Part shown: positions 38,776 through 47,652 of the stretch, one piece after another
How the letters are laid out: each line of letters opens with the position of its first letter
Numbering within the stretch: position 1 is the stretch's first letter
NCBI GenBank assembly: GCA_947484275.1
Contig: CANKOY010000015.1
Location: 1-64,000 of the forward strand
Length of the DNA stretch: 64,000 bases
Reading direction: 5' to 3'
Source: Planctomycetota bacterium
GTDB lineage: Bacteria > Planctomycetota > UBA1135 > GCA-002686595
Translations under genes and position numbers: made by a program
Notes under the pieces: model-generated
Told to the model about the DNA's origin: nothing
Database searches by the model: none
Seen by the model: the letters and a program-made list of their open reading frames with translations, nothing else

Positions 38776-39174
38776 TCAGCGCTTCGAGAACTGGAAGCCG
38801 CGGCGGGCGCCGCGACGACCGTATTTCTTGCGTTCCTTCATGCGGCTGTCGCGCGTCAAGTGACCGCCGTCGCGCAAGGGAACTTCGAGGGCCGGATTGA
38901 GATCTTTCAGCGCCCGCGCGAGTCCCATGCGGATCGCGCCGGCCTGGCCAATCGTGCCGCCGCCATCGACGTTGCAGAAGATGTCGTAGGTCTGCCCCTC
39001 AGCGAGCAGCGCCAGGGGCGAGCGCGCGTCCAGCTGCATCTGCAGCGTGGGGAAGTACTCGTTCATCGGACGGCCGTTGACCAAGAAGCCTCCCTGACCC
39101 GGCGTGATGCGTACGCGGGCGACAGCGGACTTCCGGCGGCCGAGGCCCCATTGAAAAGTGGTTGCGTTCGTCAT
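38776..39174 (-). CDS. rpsI: 30S ribosomal protein S9
   Basis: The product has 132 residues. The family signature is clear: G-L-G-R-R-K-S-A-V-A-R-V near the start, NVDGGGTIGQAGAIRMGLAR in the middle, and the basic C-terminal tail with T-R-D-S-R-M-K-E-R-K-K-Y-G-R-R-G-A-R-R ending S-K-R, which reaches the ribosomal P site. It follows rplM by 17 bp in the usual operon. Confidence 0.97.
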   Translation of the reverse strand: MTNATTFQWGLGRRKSAVARVRITPGQGGFLVNGRPMNEYFPTLQMQLDARSPLALLAEGQTYDIFCNVDGGGTIGQAGAIRMGLARALKDLNPALEVPLRDGGHLTRDSRMKERKKYGRRGARRGFQFSKR

Positions 39175-39191
39175 GCTCGTTGTGTGGCCGC

Positions 39192-39626
39192 TCAGGCGGT
39201 CGGGGTGACTTTGATCGGTTGCTGGGCGCTGTGCGGATGGTCGGCGCCGTCGTAGACCTTGAGGCGACTCAACATCGCGTTGCCCAGCTTGGTTTTCGGC
39301 AGCATGCGGCGAACCGCGAGCTTGACGATGTCGTTCGGGCGCGCGGCGCGCACGCGATCGATGTTGACGTGCTTTTGGCCGCCGGCGTACTGGGTGTAGT
39401 GCACGTACACCTTGTCGTCGGACTTGGTGCCCGAGAGCTTCGTCTTCGCGGAGTTCGTCACGACCACAAAGGCACCCGTCAGTTGGCTGGGCGTGTAGGT
39501 CGGACGGTCCTTGCCCATCAGGGCCATGGCGATCTGGCTCGCCATGCGCCCGAGGTTCTGCTCGGAGGCGTCGTAGTGGAGCCAGCGCTCTTCAGCGTCG
39601 GCGGAACGAACGAAAGTGCTCTTCAT
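39192..39626 (-). CDS. rplM: 50S ribosomal protein L13
   Basis: The product has 144 residues from the ATG at 39626 (MKSTFVRSADAEERWLHYDA); the upstream in-frame extension is not family-like. Typical motifs are LGRMASQIAMALMGKDRPTY, K-V-Y-V-H-Y-T-Q-Y-A-G-G and AVRRMLPKTKLGNAMLSRLK-V-Y. L13 is an early-assembly protein of the large subunit. It precedes rpsI as in most bacteria. Confidence 0.97.
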   Translation of the reverse strand: MKSTFVRSADAEERWLHYDASEQNLGRMASQIAMALMGKDRPTYTPSQLTGAFVVVTNSAKTKLSGTKSDDKVYVHYTQYAGGQKHVNIDRVRAARPNDIVKLAVRRMLPKTKLGNAMLSRLKVYDGADHPHSAQQPIKVTPTA

Positions 39627-39776
39627 ATGGGAAGTCGTCAAATGCAGGCGGCGCCGCGCCGGATCGGGTCTGGCCCAGGCGCAAGGGTCGAAAAGAGTAG
39701 CGGCGGACCCGTCGGGCATCAATGGCCGCGCCAAGGAATCGACCCAAGTCGTGGATCCGCCTGCACCCGGCTTGTG

Positions 39777-40787
39777 TCAAAGGCCGAGGCCGCGCACCCA
39801 GGTGGCGCCCGCAGGCACGGCGGAAGTCGGTTCGCTGTCCAATGGCCGCTCCGTCCTGGCCAGGAAAATCGAGATGCCCATGGGCAGCACGGGCACCAGC
39901 CAGCCGGGGGGCGCGTTCTGGGTGACCGACGGGCCCTGCGGCAGGGGCTCTCCCAGGGGCCAGGGTCCCATTGCCCTCCATGCTCCGTCAGCCTCGCGCA
40001 ACCAGACTTCCTCGAAGGAGGCGAAGGCGTTGACCTCACGCGCCAGGCGCCGGGTCCCGGGGTCGAAGGCGCGAAGTTGATAGAGGGTTGCGCCGGGCGC
40101 CCGCAGTGAGACGCCTAGGGATGGCGACCCGGATTCGCAGGCCAGGGAAATGTGCCGCGGCGCGACTTCGATGCGCGTGCTGGCGAGATCCGCGACCCTG
40201 GCCGAGTCGCGACTGGCGCGCACATCGAGCCAGGGGCCCTCGGCGTCGATCCCAAGGCGCGCGTCCAACAGGCGCACCTGTTCGGGAGAATCCGGGCGAA
40301 GGCCAAGCGTCAGGGCAAGCACCGACGCGCAGGCCAGCAGTGCGATGGCGGAGACCACGACGATTTGTCGGCGGCGGCTGAGCGTGATCGCGAACGCCGC
40401 GCCGAGCACGAACAGCGCCGACCAGGGCGCGCGCGCGACTTGGGCCCCAAGCACAGGCCGTGGCCGCGCAAGCAACTCGGCGGGAAGTTCGCCCAATTCC
40501 ACGGGCTTCGACAACTCCACGAGACGGGCGCGGCCATCTCGGACAAGTGTCTCGCCCACGGCCCGCGACCAGGCTCCGTCGGGCAGTGAGTCCGGCGCCA
40601 GCGGAACGGCGAGTTCCAATTGCCGCCGCTCGCCCGCGACGAGCGGCGGCTCGATCGCGAGCGACGCGCTGCCTGCGCCGGGAAGCTCGATCGAAATCCC
40701 CGCGCTCGGTCCGTCGATCTCCACGCGGCCGAGCACCGCGCGCGGGCTCGAAAGCTGAGTCAGGGCCAGAAACAGCTCGCCGATCAC
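39777..40787 (-). CDS. Membrane protein of unknown function
   Basis: The product has 336 residues and is not recognised. It starts at a GTG overlapping the upstream stop (GTGA, 40784-40787). Residues 1-110 are soluble and beta-rich. Two closely spaced membrane helices occupy about 122-165 (ALFVLGAAFAITLSRRRQIV and then a second hydrophobic run). The remaining 170 residues form another soluble region, with a hydrophobic stretch near 290-305 (GWLVPVLPMGISIFLA). Coupling to the next membrane gene suggests a complex, for example of transport or envelope type. No function is claimed. Confidence 0.7.
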   Translation of the reverse strand: MIGELFLALTQLSSPRAVLGRVEIDGPSAGISIELPGAGSASLAIEPPLVAGERRQLELAVPLAPDSLPDGAWSRAVGETLVRDGRARLVELSKPVELGELPAELLARPRPVLGAQVARAPWSALFVLGAAFAITLSRRRQIVVVSAIALLACASVLALTLGLRPDSPEQVRLLDARLGIDAEGPWLDVRASRDSARVADLASTRIEVAPRHISLACESGSPSLGVSLRAPGATLYQLRAFDPGTRRLAREVNAFASFEEVWLREADGAWRAMGPWPLGEPLPQGPSVTQNAPPGWLVPVLPMGISIFLARTERPLDSEPTSAVPAGATWVRGLGL

Positions 40788-41386
40788 TGGACTCGCTCCT
40801 TGCCCGTCAGCCAGGACAGCGCGCAGAGCGCGATCAGGAACGCAAAGGCCGCGAAAGGCGCGGGCGAACCGTCAACGGCGCCAAGGGCCCAGTGCAGCGG
40901 ACTGAACTGCGCGGCGCCGGAGATCCAGCCCTGCTCAGACGGTACGGCGGTTCGCGGGCCCCAGCTCATGGCCAGGTCCAACAACGCGAGTCCGAGGGCC
41001 CCCACGAACCAGACTGCGGCGTGAATTCGCCGCGAACGCAGGCTGCGCATGCCCAGGTCCGCTGCCAGCGCCGACAGCGCGACAAACAGAAGCACTTGTC
41101 CAGCGACGACGACAGCGCGTGGACGCGACGCTCCGGCTGAAATGTCGAGGCCTAGGGCCAGAGCCAGCACCGGCGCGGCCCCAAGCACGCCGGTCGACCA
41201 CTTCCGAAGATCTGCGGGGCCGATGTGGACGCGGGGCATGCCCGCCAGGGCGATCCAGATCAACCCGCACAGGGCCGATCGCGGGGCGGATGTCGAATCG
41301 CCACCGAGTACAAGCGCGCCCCCGCGTTCGAGCAACAGCGGCGCGAGGGACGCGATCCACGCCAAGGCAAGAGCCGCGGAACCCAT
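40784..41386 (-). CDS. Multi-pass membrane protein of unknown function
   Basis: The product has 200 residues from an ATG at 41386. About five hydrophobic segments can be seen, at roughly 1-18, 36-50, 66-80, 88-110 and 125-140, with a final one near 178-193. The end FSPLHWALGAV is faintly like ABC-2-type permeases, but no ATPase gene is near. It is coupled downstream (GTGA) and lies 11 bp after the FtsQ-like gene, so the three genes probably form one unit. Confidence 0.65.
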   Translation of the reverse strand: MGSAALALAWIASLAPLLLERGGALVLGGDSTSAPRSALCGLIWIALAGMPRVHIGPADLRKWSTGVLGAAPVLALALGLDISAGASRPRAVVVAGQVLLFVALSALAADLGMRSLRSRRIHAAVWFVGALGLALLDLAMSWGPRTAVPSEQGWISGAAQFSPLHWALGAVDGSPAPFAAFAFLIALCALSWLTGKERVQ

Positions 41387-41397
41387 GGGCGCAAGTG

Positions 41398-42408
41398 TCA
41401 GCGCACTTGCGCGCGCTGGGCGCCAGCCGTGGGCTTGACACCTGCGGGCTTGGGCTTTTGCGTCTTCAGCACTTTTACCGGCAGGCGCGCGCTGGGATTG
41501 CCGCCCCGCGGGAGCATTTCAGCGTGATCCCAGCGAACGTCGACCAGTTCCCAATCGACGTCGCCGGCCCCCAGACTCGGCTCGCCGTCCACTTCGAGGG
41601 GCGGTCCCGAGGGCAGGCACATCAGGGCATTGGCGACGTGCAGCCACTTCACTTCCACCGGCAATTCGCCGGGTTCGGGCGTCGATGGCGCCCGTCCGAA
41701 GAGGATCCGCCGCGAATTCTCCATGAGGATCAGCGTGCCGGGCTCATCAACTTGGGTCTGGCGCGCCTTGGAAGCGTCGATCACGACCCGTCCCAGAAGC
41801 GCAAGATCCTCGGCGTCGAGCACCGCCCACATCGACGAGGCGACGGATAGCCCGTCCGCGATCGTGTCGTTCCACAGCACTTCCCCGGGGCGAACGCCGT
41901 TGGTCAATTTCTCTTTCAGCGCGAGCACCGGCAGGAATCCCTGGCCGCGGCTCGGCGGCGCCGGCCAGGCTCCAGGAAGCAGCATTCCGTCGCTGGAGAT
42001 CCCTAGGAATTCGCGCCCCACTTCGATGCACGCGATCGGCATGCGCATGCTGATCGTGATGCGCAGGCCGTCGGGCCAGGCCGCCTCGTGCGAATCCACG
42101 GAGCGCACGAAGGGCAGGGCAAACAGACTGCGGTTCAAAGCCTCGATAGCGCTCCCGTCGTCGCAGGCGAAGGGCTCGGCCTTGGCCACCTGCTCCTTAA
42201 CCATGGTTTCCCAGCGCGGATCGGCCCATCCAGCTCCAACGTCCAGGCGCACGTCCGCAGTCTCCACGCGCGTAAATTCTGCTGCGTCGACGTCGCTCTG
42301 CAGAACCCACAGAAACCATGCGGAACAGACGAAGGCCAGCGCGATCGTCGCGCTGGTCAGGGCGCCGCCGCTGCGGCCATCCTCGCTGCTCACCAAATCG
42401 CGGACCAT
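41398..42408 (-). CDS. FtsQ/DivIB-like single-pass membrane protein
   Basis: The product has 336 residues. A short cytoplasmic head is followed by one membrane helix (about 17-38, TSATIALAFVCSAWFLWVL). The outside part has a POTRA-like segment (about 88-140): LNRSLFALPFVRSVDSHEAA-W-P-D-G-L-R-I-T-I, then R-M-P-I-A-C-I-E-V, and F-L-G-I-S-S-D-G-M-L-L. This order (Pro-x-V, Trp-Pro, Leu-x-Ile, Pro-x-Ala, then a D-x-x-G-x-x-L-like turn) is that of FtsQ. FtsQ links the early and late divisome. No other division or murein genes are nearby, so the call stays tentative. Confidence 0.5.
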   Translation of the reverse strand: MVRDLVSSEDGRSGGALTSATIALAFVCSAWFLWVLQSDVDAAEFTRVETADVRLDVGAGWADPRWETMVKEQVAKAEPFACDDGSAIEALNRSLFALPFVRSVDSHEAAWPDGLRITISMRMPIACIEVGREFLGISSDGMLLPGAWPAPPSRGQGFLPVLALKEKLTNGVRPGEVLWNDTIADGLSVASSMWAVLDAEDLALLGRVVIDASKARQTQVDEPGTLILMENSRRILFGRAPSTPEPGELPVEVKWLHVANALMCLPSGPPLEVDGEPSLGAGDVDWELVDVRWDHAEMLPRGGNPSARLPVKVLKTQKPKPAGVKPTAGAQRAQVR

Positions 42409-42487
42409 GGGATGTTTGGACGCGGGCTCACTCTAGCCGCGGCCGCCGTCGCCCGCGGAAGCGGAAAAGGGCGCCCGGGCCCGCGGG

Positions 42488-42745
42488 TCAATTGCGCGAA
42501 CCGACCAGCGGCGGATCCGTTGCCAGGACATTTTGGCCGGCCGGCGTCAGTCTGCGACTGGCGTCTTCGATGAAGAGATCAATGCAGGTTTGCAGCTCGA
42601 ACACTCCCTCGCGGGAAAGCGTCACGGTTTTCGAACTCGCTTGAACATGCAGCTCGTGGCTCAACAGGCGCGAAACCACCTTGAGGGTTGCGAGTTGGCG
42701 CTGGAGATGTTGTGTGGACTTGGGATTGGAGGACAGCGGTTCCAT
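42488..42745 (-). CDS. Small conserved-looking protein, 85 residues
   Basis: The ATG at 42745 has a GAGG site 10 bases upstream and gives 85 residues; the longer in-frame ORF passes through the divergent helicase gene. The protein is mostly helical (LQRQLATLKVVSRLLSHEL, then VFELQTCIDLFIEDASRRL). It has no signal or membrane segment. The family is not recognised. It is divergent from the Ski2-like helicase and lies upstream of the FtsQ-like gene on the same strand. Confidence 0.6.
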   Translation of the reverse strand: MEPLSSNPKSTQHLQRQLATLKVVSRLLSHELHVQASSKTVTLSREGVFELQTCIDLFIEDASRRLTPAGQNVLATDPPLVGSRN

Positions 42746-42851
42746 TGGAGGACCTCGGTTGTATCCGGGCGATGCGGAGCGAGAAAACGGCGCGGTCGGA
42801 ACAGCTTCGCGCGCGCGGCGCGACGGCCTAGTTGCCGAGTGAGTCCGACGC

Positions 42852-45383
42852 GTGCTTAGATACAACGATGACAAGGCGATTCCAAGCGCGGAGCGCGAGT
42901 TCGTGAGTCCCGGTGAGCGAGCTGGCGATAGGCGGTCCGGCCGACGCGAGCGCTCGCGCGACTCCGACGCAAGCAAGGGCAGTGCTGACGCGCGCGACTT
43001 CCTTCCCGCCGCTCCCCCGCGAGATCGCCGACCGATTGCGCCGGACCCCCAGAATGCTCCCTTCGGCTCGGGCCTCGACGAGTTGGGCAGCGCCCCGGTT
43101 CCCCGACCGCGATCTCCATCGACCCCGCCCGCGGAACCGCGTCCCGAGTCGGCCCCAAGATCGTTCCAAGAGCCGGCTCCCAGGCCGTCCGAGCGGCCAG
43201 GCGCCGAAACCGTCAACGAATCGCGAGGTCAAAAGCGAAAGGCACCGAAGTTTCGCGATCGACGGGCCGGAAAATCGGCCGACGAGTCCAGGCCTGTCCG
43301 CGGTCCGCGCCTGGCCCAGCTCCTGGCCGAGCGCGAAGCTCCGCCGCCCAGTCCCCCGCGCGCGGCGGGCTCCGTCCCCAGGATCTGGCGGGGCTTGACC
43401 CTGTCCGACTTCCAGGTGCGGGCCATCGACGCGGTGGCGGCTGGCAAGAACGTCCTTGTGGGCGCGCCCACGGGCGCGGGGAAGACCCTGGTGGCGGAAT
43501 ACGCGATCGAGGACGCGATCCTGCGCAAGCGCCGCTGCATCTACACCTCGCCGATCAAGGCGCTCTCGAATCAGAAGTACCGCGATTTCCGGGACGATCC
43601 GCGGGTCGAAGTCGGGCTGATGACCGGGGATGTAACGCTCAATCCGACGGCGCAGGTCCTGATCATGACCACCGAGATCCTGCGCAACGCGATTCTCGAG
43701 AATCCGCGCCAGCTGTCGGACGTGGAGTACGTGGTCTTCGACGAAGTCCACTTCCTCGACGACGCCGAGCGCGGCACGGTTTGGGAGGAATCGCTGATTT
43801 TCGCGCCCGAGAGCGTCCGCTTCATCTGTCTCTCGGCCACCGTGGCCAACATCCATGAACTGGGCAAGTGGATCGGCGAGATCCGCACCCAGCCGCTAGA
43901 GGTGATCGAGTCCCACTGGCGCCCCGTGCCCCTGACCCACCGGCTCTGGAATCCGCGCACGGACGTCTTCGACCTCGAGGACCTTCCGAAAATGCGCCGC
44001 AAGGCCGAGTCCTTCGCCAAGGATGCCCCGCGCAATGATCGCCGCGGACGGCACGGTCACGGCGACGATCGACCGCGACGCCAGCCGCAACCGGATCCGG
44101 ACTTGCTGCTGGACCAAATCGCCGAGGTCGGCGCCTTGCCGGCGCTGGTTTTCTCCTTCAGCCGCAAGGACTGCGAGCGCCACGCACGGCGCAACGGCGG
44201 ACGCGAACTGCTCTCAAGGGAAGAGCGCACGCGCATGGCCGCGCTGCAGCAGGAGTTGATTGAACTGTTCCGCCTGCCCCCCGCGTCGCAGCAGAGCGAG
44301 GTCCTCGCCCTCGCCATGCGCGGCATCGGATACCACCACGCGGGCATGCTGCCGATCGACAAGGAACTGGTGGAGCGCATGTTCACCAGCGGCTTGTTGA
44401 AGCTGCTCTTCACCACCGAAACCTTCGCCCTGGGAATCAACATGCCCGCGCGCAGCGTGGTGTTCCATTCCCTGCGCAAGTTCGACGGCGTTAGCGTCGA
44501 CTGGCTGCGTACGCGCGAGTACATGCAGATGGCCGGGCGCGCGGGACGTCAGGGCATCGACCGAGAAGGCCTTGTGTTCTCGATCCTCGACGACACGGCC
44601 TTGGCCGAGGCGCCGCTGGATCGAATTTTGTCGGGCACGCCCGAGTCGGTGATGAGCCGTTTCAAGTTGTCCTACTCGACGATTCTGCACCTGATCGTCA
44701 CCCTGGGCCGCGAGCGGCTGCTGGAGGCCTGGGAAAAATCCTTCCATCAATTCCAGCACCGCAAGGGCACGCAGAAGGCGCAGCTGAAGCTGCGCGGGGA
44801 GCAGCGCGTGCTGTTGCAGGCCCACGTCGCGTTCCTGATTGAAAACGGCTACTTGGACGAGAAGGACCAGCTGACGCCCAAGGGCCGCGTGGCGCAGTTG
44901 CTCAACGGCTACGAGATCCAGCTCTCGGAACTATTGTTCCGCGGAACGCTGGAGAATCTGCCGCCGCGGGCCTTGGCCATGATCTTCGCCGCGTTGGTCT
45001 ACGAGGAGCGCCGTCGCGGCGGCGGTCCCTACCTGCCGCACAAGATGTTCGGAACCCTGCGCAAGCAGGTGGACCTGGTGCTCACTTCACTGATCCAAAG
45101 CGAGTTGCGCCTTGGAATCCCCACACCTATGAAGGCCGCCGACTGGGGTTTGAGTCCTGCGGTGCTCGCCTGGTGCGACGGAGCTTCGATTCACGAGCTC
45201 GAATCGGTCACCGACATCCTCCCCGGTGACGTGGTCCGGACCATGCGCATGGCAATCCAATTCGTGCGCCAGGTGCGCCGGGCAGTTGATCCGAGCTGGG
45301 ACCTGCGCGACTCACTCGATAACGCCGTAGTCATGGTCAGCCGCGACGAGATGGATGCGAGAGCGCAATTGGAATTGGGCTGA
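42852..45383 (+). CDS. Ski2/Mtr4-like DEVH-box RNA helicase
   Basis: The product has up to 843 residues from a GTG at 42852. The first 175 or so are Arg/Pro/Ser-rich and likely disordered, so a later start cannot be excluded. The helicase core has Walker A GAPTGAGKT, S-P-I-K-A-L-S-N-Q-K, F-D-E-V-H-F-L-D-D (motif II), CLSATVAN (III), GINMPARSVVF and QMAGRAGRQG (VI). A charged insert (DRRGRHGHGDDRPRR) sits between the lobes. The C-terminal part is the winged-helix/ratchet and DSHCT-type region. Eukaryotic Ski2/Mtr4 feed the exosome; bacterial relatives are less studied and probably remodel RNA. Confidence 0.9.
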   Translation: MLRYNDDKAIPSAEREFVSPGERAGDRRSGRRERSRDSDASKGSADARDFLPAAPPRDRRPIAPDPQNAPFGSGLDELGSAPVPRPRSPSTPPAEPRPESAPRSFQEPAPRPSERPGAETVNESRGQKRKAPKFRDRRAGKSADESRPVRGPRLAQLLAEREAPPPSPPRAAGSVPRIWRGLTLSDFQVRAIDAVAAGKNVLVGAPTGAGKTLVAEYAIEDAILRKRRCIYTSPIKALSNQKYRDFRDDPRVEVGLMTGDVTLNPTAQVLIMTTEILRNAILENPRQLSDVEYVVFDEVHFLDDAERGTVWEESLIFAPESVRFICLSATVANIHELGKWIGEIRTQPLEVIESHWRPVPLTHRLWNPRTDVFDLEDLPKMRRKAESFAKDAPRNDRRGRHGHGDDRPRRQPQPDPDLLLDQIAEVGALPALVFSFSRKDCERHARRNGGRELLSREERTRMAALQQELIELFRLPPASQQSEVLALAMRGIGYHHAGMLPIDKELVERMFTSGLLKLLFTTETFALGINMPARSVVFHSLRKFDGVSVDWLRTREYMQMAGRAGRQGIDREGLVFSILDDTALAEAPLDRILSGTPESVMSRFKLSYSTILHLIVTLGRERLLEAWEKSFHQFQHRKGTQKAQLKLRGEQRVLLQAHVAFLIENGYLDEKDQLTPKGRVAQLLNGYEIQLSELLFRGTLENLPPRALAMIFAALVYEERRRGGGPYLPHKMFGTLRKQVDLVLTSLIQSELRLGIPTPMKAADWGLSPAVLAWCDGASIHELESVTDILPGDVVRTMRMAIQFVRQVRRAVDPSWDLRDSLDNAVVMVSRDEMDARAQLELG

Positions 45384-45390
45384 TCGCACC

Positions 45391-45409
45391 CTTTCGGGCC
45401 TCCCGAAAG
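45391..45409 (+). terminator. Hairpin after the Ski2-like helicase
   Basis: CTTTCGGG (45391-45398) pairs perfectly with 45402-45409 (8 bp, 3-nt loop), 8 bp after the helicase stop. No T run follows. Confidence 0.45.
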
Positions 45410-45425
45410 AACTGTCCGCAGGCGC

Positions 45426-45453
45426 TTGACGGCACCGTCCGTTCACGTACATT
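45426..45453 (+). promoter_or_regulatory. Putative sigma-70 promoter
   Basis: TTGACG (45426-45431) and TACATT (45448-45453) are spaced by 16 bp. They match the -35 and -10 consensus in 5/6 and 4/6 positions. The promoter would drive the hydrolase-like gene at 45650, leaving a leader of nearly 200 nt. Confidence 0.45.
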
Positions 45454-45649
45454 CGTTTCGGCGCCGCGAAATCGTCGCCCCCGCCCACCGGGTCCCACAC
45501 CCTCTCTCCTCGGAATTCGAGCCCCGTACCCTTCGCCTCGCAGCGCCCTACGCCGATCCCACCGGCGGGTTGCTGAGCGGGCGAATTTGATTTTGGTTCG
45601 CGCGGTTTGAGTTACCGAACGCCCCCTCAGCACTAAACGACGCAACCGC

Positions 45650-46498
45650 ATGCGCCAGAGCACCTCGTTTGCCCTCTCTGCTGGGCTGTCGTTCTTCCTC
45701 CCTTTTGCACTGGGGTGCGGCGTAATCCTCGCCGCCCCCGCCGCAGCGCACTGCGCCACGACGCCCGCCGCTGATCCGGAGCCCGAGCGCGTTCTGCTCA
45801 CCACCGAGGACGGCCTGACCCTGCTCGGCACCTATCTCCCCGCGCGCGATGCGAAGCAGCGTTCGCCGGGTGTGGTGCTGGTGCACACGGCTGGCAGCTC
45901 GCGCGCCGAGATGCTGTCCCTGGCCACGCGGATGCAAAAATCCGGCTTCGCCTCACTGACCATCGACCTGCGGGGTCACGGGGAGAGCGCCAACGCCGCC
46001 CTGGATTGGAAAGCCCTGGACGCCGAAGCCCAAGCACGCGCGTTCGCGCTCATGGGCCGCGACGTCAAGGCCGGCGTGGATTTCCTGTTGTCCCAAAAGA
46101 CCGTGCACTCCACAGGAGTCAGCATGCTCGGGCACGGCACCGGGTGCGCGCTGGTGGCCCGCCAGGCGACGCGCGACGACCGAGTGCGCGACATTGTGTT
46201 GGTCTCGCCGCTGACCGACGGCCTCGCCGGATCCCTGGCGAAGGATTTGATCGATCTCGCGGGGCTCCCGATGTTCATCGCCTTGGCGAAAGACGAGGCC
46301 CCGGCCGCCAAGCGCCTCGTCGATGCCTGCAATCGCGTGGTCGGCGGAGAAAGCAGCATCGAAAGCGCCGTGCTCAAGCTGGAGCCGGAGCAACTGCTGA
46401 CGGACAACCGGCTCTCGTCGGACCTCGCGCGCTGGATGAAGGCCAAGGCGATGCCGACGGTCGCCGCGAGCACACCCGACGCCCGACCGAAGCGCTGA
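45650..46498 (+). CDS. Exported alpha/beta-hydrolase-fold protein lacking the nucleophile
   Basis: The product has 282 residues. A signal peptide or lipoprotein-type leader covers about 1-35. The fold is clear: GVVLVHTAGSSRAEML, then SLTIDLRGHGESANA, the position of the oxyanion turn and strand before the nucleophile elbow. The elbow, however, reads L-G-H-G-T-G-C, with Gly where the catalytic Ser of G-x-S-x-G should be. No clear catalytic His is seen near the end. It is probably a non-catalytic member, perhaps a binding protein; this is inferred from the missing residues. The SPASM radical SAM gene follows after 60 bp. Confidence 0.75.
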   Translation: MRQSTSFALSAGLSFFLPFALGCGVILAAPAAAHCATTPAADPEPERVLLTTEDGLTLLGTYLPARDAKQRSPGVVLVHTAGSSRAEMLSLATRMQKSGFASLTIDLRGHGESANAALDWKALDAEAQARAFALMGRDVKAGVDFLLSQKTVHSTGVSMLGHGTGCALVARQATRDDRVRDIVLVSPLTDGLAGSLAKDLIDLAGLPMFIALAKDEAPAAKRLVDACNRVVGGESSIESAVLKLEPEQLLTDNRLSSDLARWMKAKAMPTVAASTPDARPKR

Positions 46499-46558
46499 AC
46501 GCTGAGCGCGGGCTGAGAGGAGCACGGCCCGCCGCGGGGTAGACTTCCCTCCCCGGCC

Positions 46559-47650
46559 ATGTCCCTGCCCCGCAAGATCAAGGCCCTCGCCCGGCGCTCG
46601 CTGCCGGATGCTTGGCGCGCCAGCGCGCGCCACTGGCTCGATGTGCTCGACACGGAATGGCACTTCCGCACGTCGCGGGGAAGAATCCGCGCGGAACTGG
46701 AGCATCTGCGAAAGATCCCGCGCGGCCTGCACGTCGAGGGCACGAACACCTGCAACGCCGAGTGCGTCTTCTGCGCTTATCCGCAGATGGAGCGCAAGAA
46801 GCAGGTCATGACCCAGGAGCTGTTCGAGCGGGTGGTCAGCGACTACCTCGCCATGGGCGGTCACCACGTTTCCCTGACGCCGATCGTCGGCGATCCCTTC
46901 GTCGATCGCTTCCTTTTCGAGCGCCTAGATTTCCTGATGGCGCTCGAAGCCGTGCGGGGCATCAGCTTCTACACCAACGCGATCCTGATGGACGCGGACA
47001 AGTGCGAGCGGTTGATGGCCTACGCTTCCAAGCTGCACGTGCACGTGTCCTGGGGCGGCTTCGACGAGCGCACCTGGAACACGATCATGGGTGTGAAGAA
47101 ATTCGACCGGGCGCGCGACGGTGTGCTCGCGTTCCTCGCGGTCAAGGAACGCACCGGTTCGAAAATCCCCTTCACGCTCGCGCTGCGCTGCCCGTGGCCC
47201 AAAGAGAAAAACGAACTCCAACTCCGGCTCGAGGACGCTCAGCGCCGGGGACTCATGGAGATCGCGCCTATGGAGGACTACGACTCCTGGGCCGGCAAGA
47301 TCACGCCGGAGGCCCTGGGCGCCGTCGGACTGCGGCCGCGCGTGATGCCCTACAAACGCGGCGCCTGCGAACTGTTGTTCACGAAACCCGTCGTGCTCGC
47401 CGACGGCCGGGTCAACGCCTGTGCCTGCCGCGACGTCGAAGCTGAGTTGATCGTCGGCAACGTCAATTCAGAACCGCTCTCGAAAGTCTGGGCAGGCGAT
47501 GGCATCAGCCAGCTGATCGAACGCCACGAGCGCGGCGACTATCCCGACGTATGCAAGCGCTGCACCTACTTCGTCAGCGTCTACAACTCGCGCAAGTCGC
47601 GCACTTTCAGTCGCGACGGAACCCTGGCCGGCAACTGGGCCGAGGACTGA
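46559..47650 (+). CDS. Radical SAM / SPASM domain protein
   Basis: The product has 363 residues from the ATG at 46559. The radical SAM motif is C65-N-A-E-C69-V-F-C72 (C-x3-C-x2-C). The barrel follows to about 260. The C-terminal SPASM region carries further cysteines (R-G-A-C, N-A-C-A-C-R-D and D-V-C-K-R-C) for one or two auxiliary [4Fe-4S] clusters. SPASM enzymes modify peptides, sugars or cofactors. No precursor peptide is visible next to it, so the substrate is unknown. The VOC gene begins 3 bp after the stop and is probably co-translated. Confidence 0.88.
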   Translation: MSLPRKIKALARRSLPDAWRASARHWLDVLDTEWHFRTSRGRIRAELEHLRKIPRGLHVEGTNTCNAECVFCAYPQMERKKQVMTQELFERVVSDYLAMGGHHVSLTPIVGDPFVDRFLFERLDFLMALEAVRGISFYTNAILMDADKCERLMAYASKLHVHVSWGGFDERTWNTIMGVKKFDRARDGVLAFLAVKERTGSKIPFTLALRCPWPKEKNELQLRLEDAQRRGLMEIAPMEDYDSWAGKITPEALGAVGLRPRVMPYKRGACELLFTKPVVLADGRVNACACRDVEAELIVGNVNSEPLSKVWAGDGISQLIERHERGDYPDVCKRCTYFVSVYNSRKSRTFSRDGTLAGNWAED

Positions 47651-47652
47651 GT

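Noticed and set aside
45384-45649. tRNA or riboswitch in the gap before the hydrolase-like gene
   Set aside because: No cloverleaf or T-loop sequence was found; only an 8-bp hairpin and promoter-like boxes are present.
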